A DNA stretch of 45,069 nt from Corynebacterium sp. CNJ-954 (lineage in GTDB: Bacteria > Actinomycetota > Actinomycetes > Mycobacteriales > Mycobacteriaceae), in contig NZ_MKKI01000009.1 in assembly GCF_001942345.1 (NCBI RefSeq), positions 1-45,069 of the forward strand. Reading direction: 5' to 3'. The notes under the pieces are model-generated. The model was not told where the DNA came from. It worked only from the letters and a program-made list of their open reading frames with translations, and did not search any database. The position numbers and the translations under genes are program-made. This document shows positions 32,880-40,927 of the stretch, in pieces. Numbering within the stretch: the first letter of the stretch is position 1; each line of letters opens with the position of its first letter.

Positions 32880-34088
32880 GTGGAGTCCTATGACGTTGCG
32901 GTCATCGGTGGAGGCATCGTAGGTGCCGCAGTAGCTGCTGAACTCGCTGGTCGGGGTAAGAAAACTGTCCTAGTAGAGCGCCACCGTGTCGCGAGCGGAA
33001 CAAGTGCCCACTGTGAAGGAAACCTACTCGTTTCCGACAAGGGGCCCGGCCCCGAACTCGACCTCGCGCGGCTGGGTAATCAACAGTGGCGGCAGTTTCA
33101 TCAACAGGTCAACGAAGAACTCGGGCCCGACTTCCCCAGTGTGGAATTCGAGCCCAAAGGTGGACTTGTCGTGGCAACCAGTGACGTCGGGGCCGACAAG
33201 CTGCGTGAGTTTTCCGAGACCCAGCGCAGCGCGGGGGTCACCGCCGAGAATCTCACCGACGCCCAGGTCCGGAACCTCGAGCCGTGGCTTACTGACCGCT
33301 TCACCGCTGCAATCTGGTACCCCGGTGATTGCCAAGTCCAACCGACAATTGCCTCCGAGGCACTGGTTGCGCTGGCCAGGAAACGTGGCGCAGTGGTCCG
33401 CGAAAACAGTGAAGTGTTCAGTGCTCTGCGTACTAATGGCACGGTTACCGGTATCCAGACCACCTCCGGAGACATCCACGCTGAACACACCGTCATCGCG
33501 TGTGGTCCTTGGTCTGGTGCTGTCGCCGCTATGCTTGGCGCATCGATCCCGGTCAAACCACGCCGCGGTATCGTCATGGTTACAGCGAAGATGCCGCAAC
33601 GGGTCTTCCACAAGGTCTATGACGCCGATTACGTCGGCGCTGTCGGGTCCGGCAGCGAAGGGCTCATGACCTCGAGTGTCATCGAATCCACTCAGGGTGG
33701 CACCGTGCTGATCGGATCCAGCCGTGAACAAGTCGGGTTCGATGACCGTTTCCGCGCCGAGGTTCTCCGCAGTGTGGCTAGCAAAGCAACCAAGCTGTTT
33801 CCTTTCCTGGCCAACACCGCGGTCACTCGAAGCTACTCAGGGTTCCGGCCCTTCCTTCCCGATCATCTCCCGATCATTGGCCCCGACAACCACGTTCCGG
33901 GGCTCTGGTACGCCACAGGACACGAGGGTGCAGGTATCGGACTGTCGTTGCCCACAGCGAGCCTGCTCGCCGACATCATGGACGATGCGCCGACAGAGCT
34001 GGACCCCGCGGCCTTCTCGATTTCACGCCCCAGCCTGAAACCACATCTTGAAGCCCACCCCACCCGTAATGAAAGGACGAGCGCATGA
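32880..34088 (+). CDS. FAD subunit of D-hydroxyproline dehydrogenase (DAO family)
   Basis: 402 residues from a GTG at 32880 with AAGGAGGT upstream. FAD-binding VAVIGGGIVGAAVA (6-19) and the C-terminal GLWYATGHEGAGIGLS glycine motif place it in the D-amino-acid oxidase/DadA/HcnC group. With the coupled 2Fe-2S and FAD/BFD genes it forms the HcnABC-like heterotrimer that oxidises cis-4-hydroxy-D-proline to delta1-pyrroline-4-hydroxy-2-carboxylate, passing electrons on at the membrane. The stop overlaps the next start (ATGA). Confidence 0.87.
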   Translation: MESYDVAVIGGGIVGAAVAAELAGRGKKTVLVERHRVASGTSAHCEGNLLVSDKGPGPELDLARLGNQQWRQFHQQVNEELGPDFPSVEFEPKGGLVVATSDVGADKLREFSETQRSAGVTAENLTDAQVRNLEPWLTDRFTAAIWYPGDCQVQPTIASEALVALARKRGAVVRENSEVFSALRTNGTVTGIQTTSGDIHAEHTVIACGPWSGAVAAMLGASIPVKPRRGIVMVTAKMPQRVFHKVYDADYVGAVGSGSEGLMTSSVIESTQGGTVLIGSSREQVGFDDRFRAEVLRSVASKATKLFPFLANTAVTRSYSGFRPFLPDHLPIIGPDNHVPGLWYATGHEGAGIGLSLPTASLLADIMDDAPTELDPAAFSISRPSLKPHLEAHPTRNERTSA

Positions 34089-34393
34089 CAGAAGCCCCAC
34101 GGGATTCCTCACTCGAGATGGTTTCCATCACCGTTGACGGCGCCCCTATGACAGGCCGTCGCGGGCAGAGCATCGCTGGCGTCATGCTCGCCTCCGGCCT
34201 CCGAGCATGGCGGACGACAGCCGCAACAGATAGTCCGCGGGGCCTGTTCTGCGGTATCGGGGTGTGCTTCGACTGCCTTGTCACCGTCGACGGGGTTCGC
34301 GATGTCCGCGCGTGCCAACGTCAAGCATGTGAGGGCGACATCGTGGATTTCCAGGACGACGGGAAGCACCAAGTAGACAGGGGTGATCGATGA
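34085..34393 (+). CDS. 2Fe-2S subunit of D-hydroxyproline dehydrogenase
   Basis: 102 residues with a plant-type 2Fe-2S site, C56-xxxx-C61-xx-C64 and C77 (LFCGIGVCFDCLVTVDG, VRACQ), as in HcnA-like subunits of dehydrogenase trimers. It starts within the stop of the FAD subunit and its own stop overlaps the next start (ATGA at 34390-34393), so the three subunits are made in fixed ratio. Confidence 0.88.
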   Translation: MTEAPRDSSLEMVSITVDGAPMTGRRGQSIAGVMLASGLRAWRTTAATDSPRGLFCGIGVCFDCLVTVDGVRDVRACQRQACEGDIVDFQDDGKHQVDRGDR

Positions 34394-35880
34394 TGCCATC
34401 ACACGTGATAGTCGTCGGAGGTGGACCAGCCGGCATCTCAGCCGCACTGGGAGCTGCCACTGCGGGTGCAAAAGTTACCCTGCTTGAAGCAGGGCGTCAG
34501 TTGGGAGGTCAGTTCTGGCGTCACCTTCCCAAGGAGGCTCCCCACGACGAGCAGGATGCCCAGGGTGTGATGCACCACGGGTGGTCCCGGTTCCTACGCA
34601 TGGAAGAACAAGTGCACGAAAGCGCAGACATCACCGTCTGCTACGAAACCAGTGTGTGGGCAGTCAGCTCACTCGGCACCCCAGGTGCTCCCACCAGTGC
34701 TAATGAAACTTGCGTGTCAGACTTGGCCATCGAGACGGTGGCCGGTCCGGCAGACGGCACCGATCGCACAATGGTGACGTACCGCGCCAACGCTCTTGTC
34801 ATCGCCACTGGTGCCCACGACCGCACTTTGCCGTTCCCGGGCTGGGATCTTCCTGGGGTCTACACCGGTGGAGCGACCCAGGCCATTGCCAAGAGTGAGG
34901 GCATTGCCCTCGGCGACAATGTCGTCGTCGCCGGTGCAGGTCCTTTCCTTCTGCCGGTGGCAGCTTCCCTGACCCAGGCAGGCGCTCGTGTGCACTCGGT
35001 CAACGAGGCAAATCGCATCCGCCGGCTGGCCGCCGGCTGGCTCCCCCGTCCATGGGAGCTGGTCGGTGCACCGAACAAGATGGCTGAGCTCGTCGGCTAC
35101 GTCAGTGGACATCTACGACACCGTATCCCCTACCATCTTGGTATCGCCGTCATCGCAGCTGAGGGTGACGGCAGGGTCGAGCGTGCGGTGCTCTCGGATG
35201 TTGATGCCGATTGGCGGCCCATCCCGGGCACTGAACGCCGGGTCGACTGTGACGCGCTCTGTGTGACCCACGGCTTCACCCCTCGTCTGGAAGTCGCGAT
35301 CGCAGCAGGATGCGAACTCTCCGACAACCGATTCGTCGTCATTGACGAGGCCTGTGGCACCAGTACCCCTGGCGTTTTTGCTGCTGGGGAACTCACAGGC
35401 GTCGGCGGCGTGGACCTCGCATTAGCCGAAGGAAGCATCGCTGGTCATTGTGCCGCCGGTGGGCTGGCCAGCGACGTGGAGATCCGGGGAGTTCAGCGAC
35501 GCCGCAAGATCTTTAGCTCGTTCGCCCGCCGGCTGGAAGCTGCCCATGGCATCCGCCCAGGTTGGCGCGACTGGGTCACCGACGACACCATCGTGTGCCG
35601 TTGCGAGGAGGTCACTGCCGTCGACCTGCGCAGGAAGGCCTGTGCCACCAGCTCTGCGAGCCTGCGCTCGCAGAAACTCTCAACACGGGCAGGCCTTGGT
35701 GTCTGTCAAGGACGTATCTGCGGTCGCAGTGCTGAAGAACTTCTCGCCCAGGCTACCGGTGTCGAATCCCTGGATGGCGGAATCATCGACCGGCGTCCAA
35801 TCCACACGCCAATCCGCATCAGTGAGCTGGCCGGCCCGGTCGAGGAAACAGATCCCACAACACCAACTATGAAGAATTAA
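34390..35880 (+). CDS. FAD/BFD-type subunit of D-hydroxyproline dehydrogenase
   Basis: 496 residues. FAD-binding VIVVGGGPAGISAALGA at the N-terminus, second nucleotide motif NVVVAGAGPFLLPVA near residue 180, and GVFAAGELTGVGGVDLA near 335. The C-terminus carries a BFD-like 2Fe-2S domain: TIVCRCEEVTAVDL and GLGVCQGRICG supply four Cys. This is the HcnB-like subunit that takes electrons from the catalytic subunit. The next gene starts 12 nt on, behind GGGAGG. Confidence 0.87.
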   Translation: MMPSHVIVVGGGPAGISAALGAATAGAKVTLLEAGRQLGGQFWRHLPKEAPHDEQDAQGVMHHGWSRFLRMEEQVHESADITVCYETSVWAVSSLGTPGAPTSANETCVSDLAIETVAGPADGTDRTMVTYRANALVIATGAHDRTLPFPGWDLPGVYTGGATQAIAKSEGIALGDNVVVAGAGPFLLPVAASLTQAGARVHSVNEANRIRRLAAGWLPRPWELVGAPNKMAELVGYVSGHLRHRIPYHLGIAVIAAEGDGRVERAVLSDVDADWRPIPGTERRVDCDALCVTHGFTPRLEVAIAAGCELSDNRFVVIDEACGTSTPGVFAAGELTGVGGVDLALAEGSIAGHCAAGGLASDVEIRGVQRRRKIFSSFARRLEAAHGIRPGWRDWVTDDTIVCRCEEVTAVDLRRKACATSSASLRSQKLSTRAGLGVCQGRICGRSAEELLAQATGVESLDGGIIDRRPIHTPIRISELAGPVEETDPTTPTMKN

Positions 35881-35892
35881 GGGAGGTAAGGC

Positions 35893-36894
35893 ATGAAAGC
35901 CAACAGGCTGATCTCGGCAGTCGACTCACACACCGAAGGCATGCCCACACGCGTGGTCACCGGCGGGGTCGGGGTGCTCCCGGGAAGCACAATGAACGAG
36001 CGGCGCCTGCACGTCATGCACGAACGTGATGATCTACGCCGCTTCCTGGTCTGTGAACCCCGTGGCCACGCGGCGATGAGCGGAACCATCCTCCAGCCTC
36101 CGACCCGGCCGGATGCGGATTGGGGTGTTCTCTTTATCGAGGTCTCCGGGCTTCTTCCCATGTGTGGCCACGGAACTATCGGTACTGCCACCGTGTTGGT
36201 GGAAACCGGGATGGTTGAGGTTGTGGAACCCGAGACGGTCATTCGCTTGGACACCCCGGCCGGCCTGGTCATTGCCCGTGTCGCGGTAAGCGAAGGCCAC
36301 GCCGACTCGGTCACGATTGAGAACGTGCCAAGCTTCTGTGAGCGTCTCGATGCGACTATCAATGTGCCGGGATTTGGGCAAGTACCCTATTCTCTGGCCT
36401 TCGGCGGTAACTATTACGCGATGGTCAACCTTGAAGATGTCGGGTTGCCGTTCGACCGGTCCCGCAAAGAGGACATCAGTCGGATGGGGATGTCGATCAT
36501 GGAAGCTATCAACACCCAGGATGCCCCCGCTCACCCGGAAATCGCCGGGGTCGATCACGTCCACCATGTCGAGTTCATCGCTCCGGGATCGGATGCTCAC
36601 CACTCCAAGCACGCCATGGCCATCTACCCGGGCTGGTTCGACCGCTCGCCCTGTGGCACAGGTACCTCTGCACGTATGGCTGAGCTTCATGCGCGCGGTG
36701 AGCTGGAGCTCGACACCGATTTCATCAATGAGTCCTTCATCGGTACGCGCTTCATCGGCCGATTGGTGAGCACGACCACAGTCGGTGACCGCACCGCAGT
36801 CACCCCCACGATCACCGGCCGTGCGTGGGTCACGGGGATCGGGCAGTACATGCTCGATCCCACGGATCCGTTCCCTGCCGGATTCGACTTCTGA
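35893..36894 (+). CDS. 4-hydroxyproline 2-epimerase (proline racemase family)
   Basis: 333 residues. Both catalytic cysteines are present: C91 in LLPMCGHGTIG and C254 in RSPCGTGTSA, plus HTEGMPTRVVTGG at the N-terminus, where substrate carboxylate binds. A Cys/Cys pair indicates a racemase or epimerase, not the Thr/Cys or Ser/Cys dehydratase type. With the D-hydroxyproline dehydrogenase genes upstream and the deaminase and aldehyde dehydrogenase genes after it, the role is conversion of trans-4-hydroxy-L-proline to cis-4-hydroxy-D-proline. Start supported by GGGAGG. Confidence 0.9.
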   Translation: MKANRLISAVDSHTEGMPTRVVTGGVGVLPGSTMNERRLHVMHERDDLRRFLVCEPRGHAAMSGTILQPPTRPDADWGVLFIEVSGLLPMCGHGTIGTATVLVETGMVEVVEPETVIRLDTPAGLVIARVAVSEGHADSVTIENVPSFCERLDATINVPGFGQVPYSLAFGGNYYAMVNLEDVGLPFDRSRKEDISRMGMSIMEAINTQDAPAHPEIAGVDHVHHVEFIAPGSDAHHSKHAMAIYPGWFDRSPCGTGTSARMAELHARGELELDTDFINESFIGTRFIGRLVSTTTVGDRTAVTPTITGRAWVTGIGQYMLDPTDPFPAGFDF

Positions 36895-36930
36895 ACCCCA
36901 GAAGACACCACTACAGATAGGAGCAAGATC

Positions 36931-38454
36931 ATGACGACCATTTCCTCTGGACACACCACCCAGGACCAGCTCGAATCGATCCTCACCGCGGCTGCTGGCG
37001 CAGCACCGGCCTGGGCCGCGACAAGCCCTGCTGACCGGGCCGCTGCTCTTGTCACCGTTGCCGACGCGCTCGACGAGCATGCGAGTTCTCTGGTCACAAC
37101 GGCCGAGCGTGAAACTGGCCTGTCCAACGGCCGGCTGACCGGTGAGCTCAAGCGCACCACTGTCCAGCTCCGCCTGTTCGCCGATGTCATTCGGGACGGC
37201 TCTTACCTGGACGCCCGCATCGATGATGCTGACCCCGATTTCGTTCTCGGTACACGTCCGGACCTTCGTCGCGTTCTGGTGCCTGCCGGTGTCACGCTCA
37301 ACTTCGCTGCCTCCAACTTCCCCTTCGCTTTTTCGGTTGCTGGCGGCGACTCCGCAGCTGCACTCGCCGCGGGATCACCGGTGATTGTGAAGGGACACTC
37401 CGGGCACCCGGATCTCTCGGTTGAAACAGCACAAGTCGTTGTCGATGCATTTGCAGCCGCTGGCGCACCCGACGGAGTTTTTGCTCTCATCCAGGGACAG
37501 AAGGCAGGAACCGCAGCACTCAACGACGATCGGGTGGACATCGGTACCTTCACCGGATCGATCAAGGTCGGACGCATGTTGGCTGACATCGCTGCGGCCC
37601 GCCCCCGTCCTATTCCCTTCTTCGGGGAGTTGGGCAGCGTCAACCCTGCTGTGGTGACCACCGCCGCCTTCGAGCAGCGCGGCCAAGACATCGCTCAGGG
37701 CTTCCTGGGATCCGTTGCTGGGTCGGCAGGACAGCTGTGCACCAAGCCTGGGTTCCTCTGGATACCTTCCAAGGGTGATGTCGCCGGTTTCGAGGAAGAA
37801 ATTTCCAAGGCCGCCGCTGACGTACCGAAGCACCGCCTGCTCAACCCGAGTATCGGACAGAGTTACATCGGCGGTACCGACATCTTCCTGTCTGACCCCG
37901 ATGTCCGTGTTGTCGTGGAAGGCTCCGCTGAGCTTGACGAGGATGGCCAAGTGTGGGCGACCCCGACCATTGTGTCGGTTCCCGCTAGCAAGTTGGCCAA
38001 GGATGACGGCAAGTTCCTCGACGAGGTCTTCGGCCCGTTCTCTGTCCTTGTCGAGTACGACAACGAGGCCGATGTTCCCGCAGTGATCGAAACGTTCTTC
38101 GAGGGCAACCTCACCGGGACAATCCACATCGGTGACAACGAGGAAAGCTCGGACCTGTCGGCGCTGATCTCTGTGTTCTCCCGCAAGGTGGGCCGGGTGC
38201 TGTTCAACGGGTGGCCGACCGGGGTGGCTGTGAGCTATGCCCAGCAGCATGGTGGCCCGTACCCGGCAACCACCAATGACTCTTCCACTTCTGTAGGGAC
38301 TGCGGCAATCAGCAGGTTCCTGCGCGGGGTGGCGTTTCAGAATGCCCCCCAGTCCGTCCTGCCGCCAGCATTGCAGGATACGAACCCATGGGGTATCCCC
38401 CGTCACCATGGCCCCGCTGGCGAATCCCAGTCCTGGGGTTTGCGCAAAAACTAA
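36931..38454 (+). CDS. 2-oxoglutarate semialdehyde dehydrogenase (ALDH family)
   Basis: 507 residues with GATAGGAG upstream. Catalytic Glu233 in FFGELGSVNP and Cys270 in AGQLCTKPG; NAD-site elements LNFAASNFPFAFSVAGGDSA and FTGSIKVG. The ELGSVNP/AGQxCTKPG pattern is that of KGSADH enzymes (2,5-dioxopentanoate to 2-oxoglutarate, NAD(P)-dependent), the last step of this pathway and of sugar-acid routes. Last gene before the operator at 38503. Confidence 0.88.
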   Translation: MTTISSGHTTQDQLESILTAAAGAAPAWAATSPADRAAALVTVADALDEHASSLVTTAERETGLSNGRLTGELKRTTVQLRLFADVIRDGSYLDARIDDADPDFVLGTRPDLRRVLVPAGVTLNFAASNFPFAFSVAGGDSAAALAAGSPVIVKGHSGHPDLSVETAQVVVDAFAAAGAPDGVFALIQGQKAGTAALNDDRVDIGTFTGSIKVGRMLADIAAARPRPIPFFGELGSVNPAVVTTAAFEQRGQDIAQGFLGSVAGSAGQLCTKPGFLWIPSKGDVAGFEEEISKAAADVPKHRLLNPSIGQSYIGGTDIFLSDPDVRVVVEGSAELDEDGQVWATPTIVSVPASKLAKDDGKFLDEVFGPFSVLVEYDNEADVPAVIETFFEGNLTGTIHIGDNEESSDLSALISVFSRKVGRVLFNGWPTGVAVSYAQQHGGPYPATTNDSSTSVGTAAISRFLRGVAFQNAPQSVLPPALQDTNPWGIPRHHGPAGESQSWGLRKN

Positions 38455-38502
38455 CACTTCGAGGGAGCACCCCTCCGTTCTAACAGAGAGGACTCTCACC
38501 AT

Positions 38503-38521
38503 GTACAATGTGAAATTGTAC
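38503..38521. promoter_or_regulatory. Operator motif 3, perfect inverted repeat
   Basis: GTACAAT (38503-38509), spacer GTGAA, ATTGTAC (38515-38521). It contains GTGAAATTGTA (38510-38520), the same motif as at 31027 and 32829. It lies between the aldehyde dehydrogenase and deaminase genes, 68 nt before the latter, suggesting a separate regulated promoter there. Confidence 0.65.
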
Positions 38522-38588
38522 TGTTACACTAGAGGTGCACTGGCCAGCATGGCCCAGATTCCCACCACCACTCACCTAGGAGTAGTCA

Positions 38589-39491
38589 ATGACTGACCAG
38601 AAACCCTGGCTCGGGGTTAATGTTGCCACCACCCTGCCCTTCAAAGAAGACCTCACCGTCGATTATGACACCTTCGCTGATCATGTCGAGTGGTTGGCTG
38701 AGAATGGTGCTGATGGCGTCTGCCCCAATGGTTCACTCGGCGAATATCAGACGCTGACTCCCGAAGAACGACAGAAAGTTGTGGAGGTCGCCATCGAGGC
38801 TGCCCCAGATGGGTTCAACGTGATCCCCGGGGTAGGTGCATACGGCGCACTAGAGAGCGTCCGCCATGCAGAGCATGCGAAAGAAGCAGGCGCCAACGGC
38901 GTGATGCTGCTTCCCCCGAACGCCTACCGCGCCTCCGACGAAGAGGTTCTTGATCACTATCGTCGCGTGGCTGCAGCAGGTCTGCCGATTCTGGCCTACA
39001 ACAACCCGATCGACACCAAGATCGATATGACTCCGCCTCTGCTGCAAAAGCTCAGCGACGAGAACCTCATCGTTTCCGTTAAGGAGTTCTCAGGAGACGT
39101 CCGTAGGGCATACGAGACCCGGGAGCTCGCCCCAGACCTCGCACTGTCGATCGGCAGCGATGATGTCGTCCTCGAGATGGGCATTGCCGGCGCTGTGGGC
39201 TGGGTGGCCGGCTACACCAATGCGATTCCACAGTCCACCACGGAGCTGTTCCGCCTCTCCACCTCCGGGAACGTTGAGGACTGGGCAAAGGCTCGACAGA
39301 TCTACGGAGACCTTCACTCGCTCTTGCGTTGGGATTCGAAGACGTACTTTGTGCAGGCTATTAAGTTGTCCCAGGAGGTCGCCGGGCGCTGGGGCGGTAA
39401 GTGCCGTCCTCCGCGCATGGACATGCCGGCTGAGATCCGCCAAGAGATCATCAAGGCTACCGAGAAGGTCTTGGAGCTCGGCTACAAATAG
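38589..39491 (+). CDS. DapA-family pyrroline-4-hydroxy-2-carboxylate deaminase
   Basis: 300 residues, TIM-barrel of the DHDPS/NAL family: GSLGEYQTLTPEER (the phosphate/carboxylate loop), Tyr137 in PILAYNNP, Schiff-base Lys165 in IVSVKEFSGD. DapA itself is unlikely in this island; family members in hydroxyproline clusters deaminate and dehydrate delta1-pyrroline-4-hydroxy-2-carboxylate to 2-oxoglutarate semialdehyde. AGGAG precedes the ATG. A terminator follows. Confidence 0.86.
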   Translation: MTDQKPWLGVNVATTLPFKEDLTVDYDTFADHVEWLAENGADGVCPNGSLGEYQTLTPEERQKVVEVAIEAAPDGFNVIPGVGAYGALESVRHAEHAKEAGANGVMLLPPNAYRASDEEVLDHYRRVAAAGLPILAYNNPIDTKIDMTPPLLQKLSDENLIVSVKEFSGDVRRAYETRELAPDLALSIGSDDVVLEMGIAGAVGWVAGYTNAIPQSTTELFRLSTSGNVEDWAKARQIYGDLHSLLRWDSKTYFVQAIKLSQEVAGRWGGKCRPPRMDMPAEIRQEIIKATEKVLELGYK

Positions 39492-39562
39492 CCCCACTAT
39501 CAAGTGTTAACACACGTGCTCCATCACGCCGCTTCGCACAGCGTCGAGGCAGAGTAGAAGGT

Positions 39563-39589
39563 AACGACCAGGCATTATGCCTGGTCGTT
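39563..39589 (+). terminator. Intrinsic terminator after the deaminase gene
   Basis: Perfect 11-bp arms AACGACCAGGC (39563-39573) and GCCTGGTCGTT (39579-39589), loop ATTAT, followed by TCG. The 300 nt after it, up to the GntR gene, hold no gene that I can see. Confidence 0.85.
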
Positions 39590-39900
39590 TCGCTGTTCGG
39601 TGTACGCATAACCACGGCAAAGCAGCAACAGAACGGCGCACCGGGTCATGCTGACGCACTTCTAGCACCCATCTCGGGACCCTCTGCGCCTTGAGATCAC
39701 AGCGCGATAGGCTTCTAGTGAGTATCCCCTCCATCGTCGCTCTGGGCCACCACGGCCGGTAGTGTGGTCACCAGATCACACGTATGATCCAATGACCACA
39801 TACCCTTTCACCTGCAATAGCCAGGGACAATAGGGCACTGTGAACCAGCGGCGATGAACGTCACAATGCGAGGCTCAACAGTACCCGGAGATGAGTTGTA

Positions 39901-40608
39901 GTGTTCCCAAACCAGGACCGGATCGGCACCCTGGCGCCGCGGCGAAGTATCCGTGAGACGGTCACCTCCACGCTACGCGGGGCGATCATCGCAGGAGAAA
40001 TGACGCCCGGTGAGGTGTACTCAGCTCCTACGCTTGCTGCACAGTTCGGTGTCTCACCGACCCCGATCAGGGAGTCGATGGTCGACCTCGCGCGCGAAGG
40101 ACTGGTGGAGCCCGTACGAAATAAAGGCTTTGGAGTCACGCAACCGTCCCCACGAGAACTCAATGAGATCGCAAAGATCAGGCTACTTCTCGAACCGCCC
40201 AGCGTTCGAGACATCACCCCTCTTGTGCCTGAGTCTTGTTTTCCAGAGCTCCGGGACATGGCGCAATCCATCGTTAATGCAGCAGTCCAGGGAGACCTCG
40301 TACGCTACCTCGACAGTGACCGAACATTCCACCTCAGGTTGATCTCCTTCACAGAGAATGCCGAGCTCTCGTCCATTATTTCCGACCTACGGAATCGCAC
40401 ACGACTCTTCGGCCTCAAAGACCTGTCAGAAGCTGGGTTACTTGTTGATTCTGCCCAGGAGCATCACGCCATCCTTGACGCGTTAGAGAGCCGAGATGCC
40501 GGCGCGGCCGAGACCGCCATGAAAGATCACATCAACCACGTCCGAGGTGAATGGTCAGCCCCACCCGCGCGATCGTTAAACACTAAAGCGCCGAAATCCT
40601 CCAGTTGA
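39901..40608 (+). CDS. GntR/FadR-family regulator
   Basis: 235 residues from a GTG at 39901 (GGAG 13 nt upstream). N-terminal winged helix: IRETVTSTLRGAIIAGEMTP, LAAQFGVSPTPIRESMVDLA, REGLVEPV. C-terminal FCD domain with likely metal ligands DRTFHLRLISF, QEHHAILDAL and KDHINHV. FCD regulators respond to small acids; placed between the catabolic genes and the transporter, it is the likely repressor of the island, released by hydroxyproline or an intermediate. The 11-bp motif at the promoters is its probable site. Confidence 0.87.
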   Translation: MFPNQDRIGTLAPRRSIRETVTSTLRGAIIAGEMTPGEVYSAPTLAAQFGVSPTPIRESMVDLAREGLVEPVRNKGFGVTQPSPRELNEIAKIRLLLEPPSVRDITPLVPESCFPELRDMAQSIVNAAVQGDLVRYLDSDRTFHLRLISFTENAELSSIISDLRNRTRLFGLKDLSEAGLLVDSAQEHHAILDALESRDAGAAETAMKDHINHVRGEWSAPPARSLNTKAPKSSS

Positions 40609-40709
40609 GCGCAGGACTCCCGCCACCCATTTACCTCCGGTAAATAGACACATTTACCCTCCGCACACAGCGACATCCGCCGTTTCAAGCAAGCAAGTTT
40701 TCCTGCAAC

Positions 40710-40720
40710 AAGAATGTTAC
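40710..40720 (-). promoter_or_regulatory. Weak operator motif 4 before the symporter
   Basis: On the minus strand GTAACATTCTT, matching GTRANATTGTA in its first eight positions. It lies 207 nt before the symporter start. The rest of 40609-40927 holds no gene; a dyad ATTTACC-TCC-GGTAAAT is seen near 40629. Confidence 0.35.
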
Positions 40721-40927
40721 CCCAACTTCATATCTGGGAATGACCAGGTAGGGCGCCGATTCTCCATCACAGACCGGCCGGGCGCTCCCTGCTGTCCGAT
40801 GCAAGTTCCGCGAAACCCTTCCGCTCGTAGGCTTGTGCTATGTACCATGTCACACATGCCATAGCACTGTGGGTGAGGTTGCTCAGGTGCATTGGTCCAC
40901 TTCTGAACCCGAACGGAGACGAGAACT

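Noticed and set aside
38501..38596. 31-codon frame (MYNVKLYCYTRGALASMAQI...) with a ribosome-binding site, overlapping the deaminase start
   Set aside because: It begins inside the operator dyad, is very short and runs over the start of a well-supported gene; more likely chance.
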